A DNA stretch of 64,000 bases from NCBI RefSeq assembly GCF_904849725.1, contig NC_058519.1:23233267-23297266 (forward strand), in the 5' to 3' direction. The position numbers and the translations under genes are program-made. Shown piece by piece: positions 10,631-22,100 of this stretch. The DNA is from Hordeum vulgare subsp. vulgare. Taxonomy: Eukaryota > Streptophyta > Magnoliopsida > Poales > Poaceae. Numbering within the stretch: position 1 is the stretch's first letter; each line of letters starts with the position of its first letter. The notes beneath the pieces were generated by a model that saw only the letters and a program-made list of their open reading frames with translations, was not told the DNA's origin and searched no databases.

Positions 10631-10718
10631 GTATGTCTTGGTTGCACTTTTCTGATACATAGCAATACAACTTAAGAAATGCATTACACAATAACGCTTT
10701 GTTTACTATTGGTGCACT

Positions 10719-10975
10719 CACTAGTAGAAACAGGGCTATCGTTCGGCCTGGCCAGTCCATTAGTCCCGTTTTTTCAAGAACCGGGACCAATGGAGGGGTA
10801 TTCGACTCGGTTCGTGAGCCCAGGGGGGCGGCCGGGGCCTCGTGGGCATTGGTCTCGGTTCGTGTGGAACCATTTGTCCCGGTTCGAGCCACGAACCGAG
10901 ACCAATGGTCCTCGCTGCTGGCCCACAACCATTGGTCCCGGTTCGTGGCTTGAACCGGGACAAATAACTTGCCTA
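10719..10975. repeat. CACTA 5' terminal and subterminal repeats
   Basis: The terminal CACTAGTAGAAA is followed by repeated short motifs in both orientations, such as GGTCCCGGTTCGTGG, AACCGGGAC and GAACCGAGACCAATGG. Such subterminal arrays are transposase-binding regions in CACTA elements. Confidence 0.85.
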
Positions 10976-11361
10976 CATATACCCACCGTCGCGGCAGAGC
11001 ACTCCACAGTGCTCTGTTTTTGTCAAGCCGGCGAGGGGAGGGCATTTGGGTGCTCTAGTTCACCTCCTATGCACATGAGGTGTTCGATGAAATGCCCGAG
11101 CCACACTAGTTAAGCTTTCTCCTCTCGAAACTCGACCTCCGAGCTCCATTTTCAACGAGATTTGTCTAGATTTAGCTGTCCGTCACGCCCCGTCCCCGCC
11201 CCGTCTTCACCGCCGTCGATCGCCCGCGCCGATCTCGTCGCCGGCACCACCGTGGTGAGCCTCTTGTTCTTATCTTCTTTCTGAAAGAAAAAAATTCTTA
11301 ACTCAGATAGATACTTGTCTAATTTTCTTACTTTTATTATTCCTTGTTATTATATAGTGCG

Positions 11362-11809
11362 ATGGTTTTGGTATCCGCCCCCGTCGGCCCTCGTCCTGTC
11401 TATGATTCAGATGTGGTATATATTATCTTTTCATAACTATTTGGTTCATTTATTCTTTATGACAATTATGCCGATCAATGTGACATAGATTTTATTTATC
11501 TAGGAGGTTGTTGAACCGGAAATTCCAACCGACCCTATTGTCGAGAGGTTAAATTTAGTTGAAGAAGAAAACAATTACTCGAAGGAAAAAATAAGAAAAA
11601 TTGAGGAGGAGAAGATGATATTGGAGTTGCATGTTGCGGATGTCGTCGATGATCACAAGATCAAGATGGATGCAATGCGGTTGAAGATTAAAAAGATTAG
11701 AAAATACGCCATTCATACCGAGTCTTGGTATCATTATGCAGTTGGATCAGTTGTTACCTTGGTTGCGGTTATGATCGCATTTGTTTTTGCATTGAAATGT
11801 TTTACATAA
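11362..11809 (+). CDS. Small tail-anchored protein gene inside CACTA element, two exons
   Basis: Exon 1 (11362-11415) encodes MVLVSAPVGPRPVYDSDV and ends at GTG|GTATAT. Exon 2 (11504-11809) starts after ATCTAG and reads EVVEPEIPTDPIVERLNLVE onward. The joined protein is 119 residues. Its middle (about residues 34-75) is a charged, heptad-like helix and likely coiled coil (EEENNYSKEKIRKIEEEKMI). The C-terminus is one hydrophobic segment, YAVGSVVTLVAVMIAFVFAL, followed by KCFT, which is a tail-anchor layout. No catalytic motif is visible. It lies just inside the 5' subterminal repeats and in the orientation of the TNP1-like gene. I recall the same protein from other Triticeae CACTA elements, but know no function for it. 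Confidence 0.7.
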
Positions 11810-11924
11810 TTTCAATGTATGGTTTAATTAGATGCTCTGGAGCGCTATATGTTGTTCAATGAGAACTATGTATGTACTTTGGTTTTAATGCTCTGGAGAA
11901 CTATGTATGTACTTTGGTTTCAGA

Positions 11925-12835
11925 GTTCATTTCAAATGCTTTTCAGCAACTTCATGGTCTTACAGCTTTGAATGGTGCATTTTGAACACAGAAAAACAAG
12001 GGAGTTTAAATAAGTTCAAAAAATAAAATCCAACTTTCTTGCACATGCTATGTGGGTGAAATGATAATACCATGCCAACTTGGAACCTTTTCACAGTTCA
12101 TTTCAAATGCTTTTCAATTTCATGGTCTTATAGCTCAAAATAATCAGTAAATGCATGAAAAATAATAAATGAAGTCAGAAAGGGTTGTAAATTGATGATG
12201 TGGCTTTGAATGGTGCATTTTGAACACATAAAAACAAGGGGGTTCAAATAAGTTCAAAAAAATTGAAATCCCTTTGTAACAAACGAGTTTCCGTATGAAA
12301 CCCTGATACTTCGAAGGAGATTGTCTGTTTTGTACACGAAGTGCATCCAGTTTTTGTCGTAAGCCTCTCTACTTTCTTGCACATGCTATGTGGGTGAAAT
12401 GATGATACCATGCCAACTTGGAACCTTTTCACAGTTCATTTCAAATGGTTTTCAGGTCTTATAGCTCAAAACAATCAGTAAATGCATGAAAATAACAAAT
12501 GAAGTCGGAAAGGGTTGTAAATTGATGATGTGTCTTTGAATGGTGCATTTTGAACACAGAAAAACAAGGGGGTTCAAATAAGTTCAAAAAATTTGAAATC
12601 CCTTTGTAACAGACGAGTTTCCGTATGAAACCCTCCTACTTCGAAGGAGATTGTCTGTTTTGTACACGAAGTGCATCCAGTTTTTGTCGTAAGCCTCTCT
12701 ACTTTCTTGCACATGCTATGTGGGTGAAATTATGATACCATGCCAACTTGGAACTTTTTCAGAGTTCATTTCAAATGCTTTACAATTTCATGGTCTTATA
12801 GCTCAAAATAATCAGTAAATGAAAAATAACAAATG
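11925..12835 (+). repeat. Tandem repeat, about 330-bp unit, in CACTA element
   Basis: A unit containing TTTTGTACACGAAGTGCATCC repeats at a spacing of 330 bp (for example CCGTATGAAA at 12291 and 12621), with a partial copy before it. Related to the 337-bp repeat in the second CACTA element at 62.8-64 kb. Confidence 0.85.
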
Positions 12836-12839
12836 AAGT

Positions 12840-13260
12840 CAGAAACAAAATAAAATAAAATAAATAAGTAATTTGAAACAAAATAATATAAACTTTAATA
12901 AAATAGATAAGTAGAAACAAAAAAAACTTTAATAACATAAATAAAATTTGTGAACTAAAATTATCAAAGTATTTTTTGTTCAAAACATTATAAGCAACTT
13001 CTAGTATTATTGAAACTAAAATTATATAAAATTCATGCACCTAAAATTATCAAAGTATTTTCTGTTCAAAGTCATTAAAAGCAAAAAAGATTTTTCATAA
13101 AGAACTTTTTTTGTTAGAAACTTTAATAGCAAAAAGAATTATCATAAAATAAAATTAATAAGTAATTATAAACAAAATAAAATAAAATAAATAAGTATTT
13201 TGTTGTAAGTAGAAACAAAACAAAATAAATAAAGCAAAAAAGAAAAAAAAAACTGGGAAA
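12840..13260. other. A-rich low-complexity DNA within CACTA element
   Basis: A- and AAATAA-rich sequence with degenerate copies of AAATTATCAAAGTATTTT. No coding signal. Confidence 0.6.
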
Positions 13261-13494
13261 AAATAAAAAAGTTGCCACCAACTCGGCCACCACAGCCTGA
13301 ATACGACTAGAAACCCATCCATGGGCCATGATTCAGGCCCGCAGTAGGCCCAGAAGGCCCATTAGACAAAGCAGTAGCAAGTAGGCCCGTAAGCGTGCAC
13401 TGGAGAGGAGCTCGAGAGGGGTGCGGCAGTGGGGCTTATAAACCACTCCGCGGCCCTCTCAACTAGCGAGGTGGGACTAAACTTTGGCCGCGAC

Positions 13495-13860
13495 GCGGGC
13501 AGCCTTTGGTCCCGGTTGGTGGCACCAACTGGGACTAAAGGGGGTGCATTGGTCCCGGTTGGTGGCACCAACTGGGACTAAAGGGGGTGCATTGGTACCG
13601 GTTCGTGGCACCAACCGGGACTAAAGGGGGTGCATTGGTACCGGTTCGTGGCACCAACCGGGACCAAAGGCCGCCGCTTCCCGCCCTTTGGGCTGCAGAA
13701 AAGTGACCTTTAGTCCCGGTTTGTGCCACCAACCGGGACCAAAGGCCGCCGCTTCCCGCCCTTTGGGTTGCTGAAAAGTGACATTTGGTCCCGGTTGGTG
13801 GCACCAACCGGGACTAAAGGGGGCATTGGTACCGGTTGGTGGCACCAACCGGTACCAATG
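13495..13860. repeat. Internal array of CACTA subterminal repeats
   Basis: At least seven copies of a hairpin-like unit, GGTCCCGGTTGGTGGCACC followed by its inverse ending in ACTAAAGG. Some have GGTACC at the start. They are 2.8 kb inside the 5' terminus, right before a TATA box, and look like a second element start without a CACTA end. Confidence 0.85.
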
Positions 13861-13866
13861 GCTTTG

Positions 13867-13876
13867 CTATATAAGC
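13867..13876 (+). promoter_or_regulatory. Probable TATA box inside CACTA element
   Basis: CTATATAAGC lies directly after the subterminal array and before a GC-rich leader (CCGACGACGCCGCTAGG). The tnp2 gene of the second CACTA element has the same layout at 59072. It may drive the TNP1-like gene. Confidence 0.5.
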
Positions 13877-14721
13877 TAGCACTTGTGAAAATTTCGTCAG
13901 TTCTTCGATCCCTCCGACGACGCCGCTAGGCTGCCCGAGCTCGCCGTCGTCGCCCCTGCCCCCGACCACGCCGCCGTTGCCCGGCCCGACCACGCCGTCG
14001 TCGCCCCTGCCCCCGACCACGCCGCGCTCCCTCGCCGTGCCTCTACCGTGCCCCTACCCGCGCCGTCGACGTCGTCGCCGCCCTTTGCCCCGTCGATCGC
14101 CATCGCCCCTGCCCCCACCACGCTGTCGTTGCCGCCCTCTACACCGACGCCGGCGTCGTGCCTCTCCTTGATCAGGCCGGCGCCGCCCACCCTGTCCTCT
14201 CCTTTGGTTTTTAGATTATATAATTTTTTTTCCAGATTATGTGTATATGTGTGAGCATATGTATGTGTGTATATATGATTATATGTCTTTTTTAGGATTT
14301 TTTGTTCATATAAATGATGATTTGTTCTTTGCTTTTTTATAAAAATGTATATATGTATGTATGTTCTCTGTGCATATAAAAGTTAGATTTTTAGTACATT
14401 TGGGTACATTTTAGGTTAGTTTTATCTATATATGTTCTCTGATTTAGTACATTTTAGGTTAGTTTCATTTTTAGAAAAGTTTTATATATTTAGGAAAAGA
14501 AGGAAGAGAAGGAAGAAGGAAGAAGGAAGAAGAAGAAAAAAATTTATATATGCAAAAGTTACATTTTTAGAAAAGTATTATATATAGCTAGGAAGATAAT
14601 GAAGAAGAAGAAAAAGAATGAGAGGAGAAAAAGGAAAATAAGAAGAGGAAGAAAGGAGAAGAAGAGGAGAGGAAGAAGAGGAGAAATAAATAAGAAGAGG
14701 AAAAAAGAATAAAAATAAGAG

Positions 14722-14798
14722 GAGAAGAAGAAAGGAATAGAGGAGAAAGAAGAAAAAGTTTATTTTTCTTCTTTCTCCTCTATTCCTTTCTTCTTCTC
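14722..14798. repeat. Perfect 36-bp purine/pyrimidine palindrome
   Basis: The left arm 14722-14757 is all purines but for one T; the right arm 14763-14798 is its exact reverse complement, with a 5-nt loop. It lies within a wider GAA/CTT-rich tract (14490-14880). Confidence 0.9.
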
Positions 14799-14889
14799 AT
14801 TTTTTTCTTCTTTTTTTCTTCGATTGCTTCTCTTCTATTCCTTTCTTCTTCTCCTCTTTTTATTTCTTCTTTTGTCTTCTTATTTTTTA

Positions 14890-15350
14890 TCGGGTATGTC
14901 GTTGTCGATATACCCCCTCCCGATCAAACTTCAACATGAGGGGGGGTACCGATATACCCCCTCCCCGATAACATTATTTCCCATGTATATGTATGTCGCG
15001 TCATTGTCGATATAACCCCCTCCCGGATAACTTCGACATGAGGGGCGGTCGATATATATACCCACTCTCGACCGTGATAACTTATACCACGGGAGCACCC
15101 CCCTCGGCCCTCTCGCTCGACCAAAACTCTCGAGGACACCCAAACCCTAGAGAAAAAACGATGTTGGTCTCCTACCCCTTCCCTCCGCGCCCCTACCCGA
15201 CAAACTCTCTCGAGGCCACCCAAATTTACCAAGTTAAAAGAGCGTTGTCGTCGAGGCCACCCCAAACCCTTGAAGCGTTGTGTCGAGGCCACCCCAAACC
15301 CTTGAAGCATTGTCTAGGCCACCCCAAACCCTAGAGAAGCAGCGTCGAGG
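14890..15350. repeat. Short degenerate repeats in CACTA leader region
   Basis: Three copies of a CGATATACCCCCTCCC-type unit with inverted ATGAGGGG segments. These are followed by four copies of a GAGGCCACCCCAAACCC unit. No frame is conserved. Confidence 0.65.
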
Positions 15351-15462
15351 CCACTAACATGATTCCTTATTGTGATTAGCTAGCTAGTTCTACATTTGCC
15401 ACTAATATATATCCATCTGTATCATGTTTGAATAATAATTGACATGTTGTAAATATTTGCAG

Positions 15463-16874
15463 AAACTATGGATCACTCCCGAGACGAAGCAACAGAAGCG
15501 ATGTTGGGGGAGATAATCGCACAAGGAAGTGATGTCATTGCATCGTTTCTCTACGACACCGATGGTCAGGAAGGACCGGGTGAATAAGAGGACTATGTTC
15601 ATGATGGCTCCGGTGACCCATTAATGCCGGTACAAGAAGAGGGCTATGTTCATGATGGCTCCGGTGACCCAATGGAGGTACAAGAAGGAGACCGTGATGA
15701 CGGCTCCGGTGACCGAACCGAGTCCGGCTAGGTATATATATATTAGTTAAGCCTGTGTTGACTAGTTAATTGATGCATTCATTGTTTTCATATGTACACA
15801 TATTAATTAACTCTCGTCTTTCTTCTTTTTTTCTCTAGCCTTCCGGATTGAGCTCAACTTCGGTAAAGAAACTAGGCCCGAAGAAAAAGTTGCGCTCGGA
15901 TGAAAGGTTTGAGATCACATCAATCGCGTGCGATGGCAAGCCGATTGAACCCATCCGGACAAGGGTTGCATTTCGTGCTCAGTGCGGGGTTCTTGTTAGG
16001 GACAAGATCCCGATCATTATCCAGCAATGGATAAAGCCAAAGAAGGAAGACCCTGAGGTGCCGACGTCTTATGTCTCCGATATGCAGAAAGAAGATCTTC
16101 GGACAACGCTTAAGGCAAATTTCACCCTACCGCCAGAGGAGGATCCAGAGAAGCCAGTTAAAGAGGAATTGATCAAGTCTCATGCTCTTAAGAAGATGGC
16201 AGAACTATTCAGGAGGTGGAAGAATGAGCTGAAAACGTTTGTCGACAAAGAAGAGACACCAGAATTCACCGGCTGGTTTGAGAAGATCATAGATCAATGG
16301 CCCGCATTTGTGGCCCACAAGACATCGGAAAAGAGTAAGAAGATGTCAACGACAAATAAGAAAAATGTTGCGAAGAAGAAGCATCACCATCGCACGGGGT
16401 CAGGTGGTTACCTCAAAGCCCGACCTTTGTAGGACAAGGCTCAGAATGACCTGATTGCTAAAGGGGTCGAACCAGAGACATTGAGATGGCCAGACCGTTG
16501 TCGGACTTGGTTCTTCGGGGTTGGCGGATCCTTGGACCCTATATCAGGGAAGTGCGTTTGGACGGAAGAGCAACTGCGAATACCCGTCACGAAGCTTCGG
16601 CGCTATATCGCCGCAGCACAGGAAGGGACGTTCGTTCCAGACAGAGAGAAGGACGAGCTCACAATGGCCCTCGGGAATCCTGAGCACCCTGGACGGACAC
16701 GAGGCACGCCAGGCTCCCTTCCGTGGAACACTGGGTTTTCGGACGCACGGGTTACAAAACCCAGGAGAGGAGGAAGAAAGTGGAGCATAGCCAACTGCAA
16801 GCGCTGCACGAAAGGGTACAAGGGCTAGAGGAACGAGAAGCAGATCGCAGCAAACGACCTGCCGAAGCTTCCCC
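15463..16874 (+). pseudogene. CACTA TNP1-like protein, N-terminal part, broken
   Basis: The first coding exon starts at ATG 15468 (MDHSRDEATEAMLGEII...) and has a TAA at 15585. The frame then continues with repeats of YVHDGSGDP to about 15730. The next exon from 15839 gives GPKKKLRSDERFEITS...; it has a TAG at 16430 where a Trp codon is expected (PL*DKAQNDL) and continues RWPDRCRTWFFGVGG, QEGTFVPDREKDELTMALG. A frameshift occurs near 16740, and LHERVQGLEEREADRSKRPA follows. This matches the non-DDE accessory protein of En/Spm-type CACTA elements, thought to bind DNA. At 16874 it is cut by the Gypsy sequence and resumes at 23240. It cannot be translated as one protein. Confidence 0.85.
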
Positions 16875-18555
16875 ATACTTCTGTCAACCCTATCCCCTTG
16901 AGGTTAACAACTGATTCTTTCCTTCTTGGTGTGTTGGGTGTTGACTCATCATTTTAGCATTGGTTGTGCTACTCAACCCGTATTTCCGAGTGCATCCTTC
17001 GACCAATGTTTAATTGTTGTTGTTCCCTCGAGCATACGACATTATACCATTTGATTTGACAAATGCTATCTCTTTGATATTATAATTTTGGCTATCAAAA
17101 TTTTGAGGGATTGTTGTTGAGCACATCGGCCACACCCTGAACTTCTCTATGTTCCACGATGAAGCTCTTGAAATCATTATCCTTGTGCCTAGCTCATGAA
17201 GAATATGTGGATAGTAGAAGTGTATTTTCCCAAAGTTCACGTGCACTCTTTCCACCGTGAATACGTGAAAGTTTTGTTTCGCTTCCTCTTGGGAAATACC
17301 AAATCATTCACGCATGTGCGAAGTGTTATATGTTTTGAAGATTTGTTATCTTCACTTCATATAATTTCTCCTAGCACGCGAAGCCACTGACTGATTTGAT
17401 CAAGGGAAAAGAAGTTCCTTCATAAGAACTAATCCAGACTTACACATGGAACCTTGACATCCTCGGTGATGGTTCTCAAAATCAGAACTCAGTTACATTT
17501 TGGCGTAAGAATTCTTTGTGGGCACGAATGTCTTGACATTGTGCTCATATGTCTTACAATCAAACTCATGATTCAAGGATTACTTGTGAAGTTCATACAC
17601 TGAGAATCCGACATCATCATCTTTTCTTCTCAGGTATCTTGAGTCTGAGGAATGCTAACACCAACCAGATCTGAACCTCGGGCAGATATGATGGTTGTGA
17701 CATTTTCCCAATAATTATAACTTTGGTCTTTAGGTAAACCGGTACAGTGATGTCTTGTCTGGCACACTGGGTCGGAGGACCTATTGTTATAAATCCTTCC
17801 ATATGTAAGGTTCGCCATTCTACCATGAGGAAATTGTATGACTTAGCTTTGTAAGTTGTCCCTCCTGGTTCCTTTTTGTATATCCATAAGTCCAACCTTT
17901 ATCTCATGACCATGTCGATGCTACCCCAAAGCACGGATGTGGTAGTCTAAATTCAACAGGAACATTGGAAGCGCGATGCTAAATTGTTCCTGATCAATTA
18001 TCCAAACCGCATGGTATGGATAAACATGTTGATTCTTCTTGTCTCTTTACCAAGATGGTTATGTGCTGGATGACCTATCATGTATACCATACTCTATGAT
18101 TTCCTCGGGAATGGTATACTCTAATACTTGTGTGTGTGTGAACACATTTTCCCTCCCATTGGTCTGTTTGATTTTTATTGTGGCATAACTTATCTAAGCA
18201 GTGTTAATTCCCTGCTTAGGTAAAATTCTTGGTTTACGACTCTGTCGGTAAGACTCTGCTACTATTATGGATAACATTCTGGTAGCCACCGGTGGACGAG
18301 AGCCTTGCCTATTGGTCCGCCTCGTTTCAACGAGCAGGAAAATGGTTCTATTCGTTCCCCGCCCTTGGTACTGACGTTGTTACCAACATTACTGACAGGT
18401 TACCCTCTGACATGTCTTGCTACCAAGACCGTATAGTATGTCATCCCTCGGCCTACTTTCGGGCCACATGGTGGACCCATAACCCAAAGTTCCACAGGAT
18501 TGAAACCTGACTCTCCTGTACATCTTTGATTCCAAGGTATCCCTTATACTTGTCT
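16875..18555. other. Unrecognised sequence within the truncated Gypsy
   Basis: About 1.7 kb with no sustained reading frame and no motif I recognise. It lies between the CACTA break and the integrase frame, and is probably decayed retroelement internal DNA or a further insertion. Confidence 0.5.
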
Positions 18556-18559
18556 TCGT

Positions 18560-19150
18560 ATGAAATTCTCGAGCCACCGTTCAATGTACCGATCACTCTT
18601 CGGTCCGGATATTATTCAACATGCCGAAGATCAAGTCCGTATTATTCATGAGAATCTGAAGGCTGCTCAGTCTCGTCAGAAGAGTCAGTATGACCGTCAT
18701 CATCAAGATATGGTCTATCAACCTGGCGAAAAGGCTTATCTTCGTGTCACACTAATGAGAGGTGCACACCGTTTCGGAATCAAGGGCAAGTTAGCTCCTC
18801 GTTATATTGGTCCTTTCACTGTTCTCGAAAGGCGTGGAAGAGTGGCTTATCAATTGGAACTGCCGGCGAACCTTTCTCAGGTTCACGATGTCTTCCATGT
18901 TTCTCAGCTCCGTCGCTGCTTCAAGGACCCTATTCGAGCAGTGGATCACGATATGCTTGAGCTACAACAAGACCTCTCTTATAAAGAGCATCCGGTCCGC
19001 ATTCTCGACCAAGCTGAATATAAGACTCGTCGCAAGGTCACCAAGTTCCTTAAGGTGCAGTGGTCAAATCACTCTGAAGATGAAGCCACTTGGGAACGCG
19101 AGGATCATCTTCGTGATGAATACCCCGGGCTTTTTCCCTCTACCTCTTAA
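18560..19150 (+). CDS. Gypsy integrase C-terminus with chromodomain (partial polyprotein)
   Basis: Residues from about 12 read SLFGPDIIQHAEDQVRIIHE, then SQYDRHHQDMVYQPGEKAYL and GKLAPRYIGPFTVLERRG, the typical end of a chromovirus integrase. A chromodomain follows (HPVRILDQAEYKTR then VQWSNHSEDEATWE), which targets integration by chromatin binding. The frame ends at TAA 19150, 20 bases before the polypurine tract. Upstream integrase, RT and protease are missing. Confidence 0.92.
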   Translation: MKFSSHRSMYRSLFGPDIIQHAEDQVRIIHENLKAAQSRQKSQYDRHHQDMVYQPGEKAYLRVTLMRGAHRFGIKGKLAPRYIGPFTVLERRGRVAYQLELPANLSQVHDVFHVSQLRRCFKDPIRAVDHDMLELQQDLSYKEHPVRILDQAEYKTRRKVTKFLKVQWSNHSEDEATWEREDHLRDEYPGLFPSTS

Positions 19151-19170
19151 TTCTCGGGACGAGAATTCTT

Positions 19171-19186
19171 GTTAGTAGGGGAGAAT
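19171..19186 (+). other. Gypsy polypurine tract
   Basis: GTTAGTAGGGGAGAAT directly before the 3' LTR; the plus-strand primer site. Confidence 0.85.
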
Positions 19187-22100
19187 TGTGACATCCTCGA
19201 CTTTTGCTACAGTGATTATTGTAATTAAGCTACAGTGATCCTGCGCTAATGATGCCACGTCACCGTTAACTTTATCAATGTTCTCGTGATGGTTGAAACC
19301 GAATCATAATTCGAAGCTTCGGGATTAAGTCAAACGTGAAAAGATTTTTATGTTGTTGAGATAACAACGTCGGGGAGTTATAAAGATTCCCTAACAAATT
19401 ATAATATCAAGTCGGGTACTTTTGGAATCATTGATGATCCCGATATATTAAGAAAAGGGGCTTTAACAAAGTAAGTAAAGAGATATAGTAAATGAAGATA
19501 AATAAACAAAAGAAAGGACTAAAAGTATAAATAATAAATGATGAAAGAAAGTAAATAAGAATAGAATAAAGAAAAAGGGATTAGAATAAGTAGTAATAAA
19601 AAAAAAAGAACAACCCCACCCCGTGGCCCAACTGGGCTCAAGGCCCAGCCGGCCACCCACCCCCATCCCGCAAACCCTAGTTCCCCCTGGCGACCAGACC
19701 CCTCCCCTCGCTACTCCCTCCCCTCCCCCTTGGCGCCGCCACTCCCCTCCCCTCGCGGCCCCACCCCACCCACACGACAGCGCCCCCCACTCCCTCGTCT
19801 CGGCCCCCCCATCCCCACCGACACTCCCTCCCCCACGAACCGAGCCCCATCCCACGCCAGATCCCATCCCGTCGCCCCCCTCCTCTCCACCTCCCCTCCT
19901 CCCAGATCCTCTCTCCCACGTCGCCTCCTCCCTCCCAGTTCCTCCCGCCGGCGCCCCCCCCCCCCCCCCCCCCGTCGGGCTCCTACACCGACGGTGCCCC
20001 GGCGACCCCCCCCCCCCAGCTGCCCCACCCCATCGGCACCTCGGTCGGGGCCTCGCCGGTCGTGGCGGCCCCGCCTCGGCCTCCCTCCGCTCGCCCCGGG
20101 CCGAGGCCTGCGCCGGCCGGCCCTTGCACCGCGACCGAGCTCCCTCCGGTGCCTCCTCCTTGCCAGGCCGCCCCGCCTCCACTACACCGCCCCGCCGCCG
20201 AATCCCTCGCCGGCTCCCCTTCTCCACCTCGACGTCGCCGGCCATCGCTACTCCAACCGGCCACCACCAGCACCACCGCAACGGCCTCCTCGCGCCCGCT
20301 GCCCCTCCCCTACAGGAGTAGTGAGCCCCCTCTCCTCTTTCTCCATTGATCCGGCGCCCCTCTGTGACGTGCGTTTTTGTATGTAAGGAACAAAAATGAA
20401 AAAAAAGAAATATATATGTATAATCGTATGTATGTATGCATGAATATATATGTGTGTACGTATAGGTGAAGGTGTATGTATGTGCGAGGATATGTATGTA
20501 CGAACTTAAATATGTATGTATGTATGATATAATGGATGTATGTACGTACGTATATATATATGTGTGCATCGAGTGCGTGTGCGTGTAATTGTTTTTGCGT
20601 AATCGATGTCTCAATGACATACGGGGCCGCCGCCCTTAAAACATTTAAAATTAGTAGGGAAAATGAAAGCAAATAATAATAATAAAGATATATGTATTTA
20701 TTAAATAACTAATTAATTGATATAATAATTAATTAATGAGTTAATGGATTAGTTAAATAGATATTTTAGTTAAATTAATTAATTAACATAATTAGAGAAT
20801 GACACGCGGGTCCCCCACTAAATTAATCTGTTTAAATAATAGTTAATCTTAAATAAAACTTGTGCCTATGACGTTCGGGACCCGCTGGTCAGTTGACCGG
20901 TCAAATGTTGATGTCAGCATGACATCGCGATGATGTCATAATGGGATTTTATTAAATCTTTTAAATCTGTTTTTAATTTCTAAATAATTAATAAAACTTT
21001 GAAAATTAATATAAAATAATCCGTAAGTCAGATCAAAATATTTTCAACATGAAAGTTGATCAGCAAAGCGAGACGAACCCGGATACACGGTCCGTTCGTC
21101 TGTCACGCGTCCCCAGCATAGCAAACATGGAACTTTTCCATCGTTTTCAGTATAACCGGTAGTAGCCCGAGATCCGGAAAATGTCGTCAAATATTCTTCC
21201 GACCCGTCTATGACGGATGTTGCTGCGTTAGCTTATATCTAGCCTGCATCTTTCCATGTCATGCCTTGCGTTGCATTGGTGCTATTATTTATTGTTTCTT
21301 CCCCCTCTTCTTACCGGTAGACCCCGAGACTGACGCTGCTGCGGCGTACATCTACGACCCTGCCGATCAGTCCTTTGCCGCAGAGCAGCAAGGCAAGCAA
21401 ACCCCCCTTGATCATTCCTATATCGCCTATGTCTTTCTTCCTACTGGTTGCATTAGTATTTTGCTACTGTTGTAGTTAGCTCCTATATCTGATGCATAGC
21501 CTGTTTTTGATGAACTGCTACTTTCAGTCATGTACTTTTAATCTGCTTAGTATAGGTGGAGCAGTCATCCCCTCTGACCCCGTAGCTCAGTTGCCCCGCT
21601 TGTTTTCAAATCTCGATCTCTGATCGACGAGCCAGACCCGACACAACACTTTCACCCCCTTCGTTGTACGACGCTACAGCGATACTATCGGGTACCGAGG
21701 GTGACACCTCGCTAAGTACTCCTGATGATATCTCTGTAGTATAGCTAGTCGGTCGTGGTTATCGAGGGAGATTCCTCTTTCACCATTCCCGATGACGTCT
21801 CTGTCGTGCAACCCCGCAAGTGTGGGACCCCCGAGGGTGATTCCTCTAAGCCCACCTTGACGGGTACATCATTCGGGATCCAACGAGGGTGATTCCTCGG
21901 ATTCCCCCCGATGTTACAACCACACAGTTACTCAACCATGTTACTGGGATCTTGGTGATTAGTTGTAAGACGGGTGGATTCCCGCGAGACTGTGTTGTTG
22001 GCCTAATTAAAATGCTAATGGATTTGGGTATTTGATCTGGGTTGGTCGGAGACCTTTTCGCACTAACCGGCTACGCGGGAAGAATTATGGGTACTCGGCG

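Noticed and set aside
13267..13860. Possible full second CACTA element starting here
   Set aside because: No CACTA terminus or target duplication was found near the array; kept as an internal subterminal-like array.
19463..20620. Long frames on both strands in the GC-rich part of the Gypsy LTR
   Set aside because: They consist of Pro/Arg/Gly-rich low-complexity sequence in a poly-C region of an LTR, overlapping in several frames with no domain.
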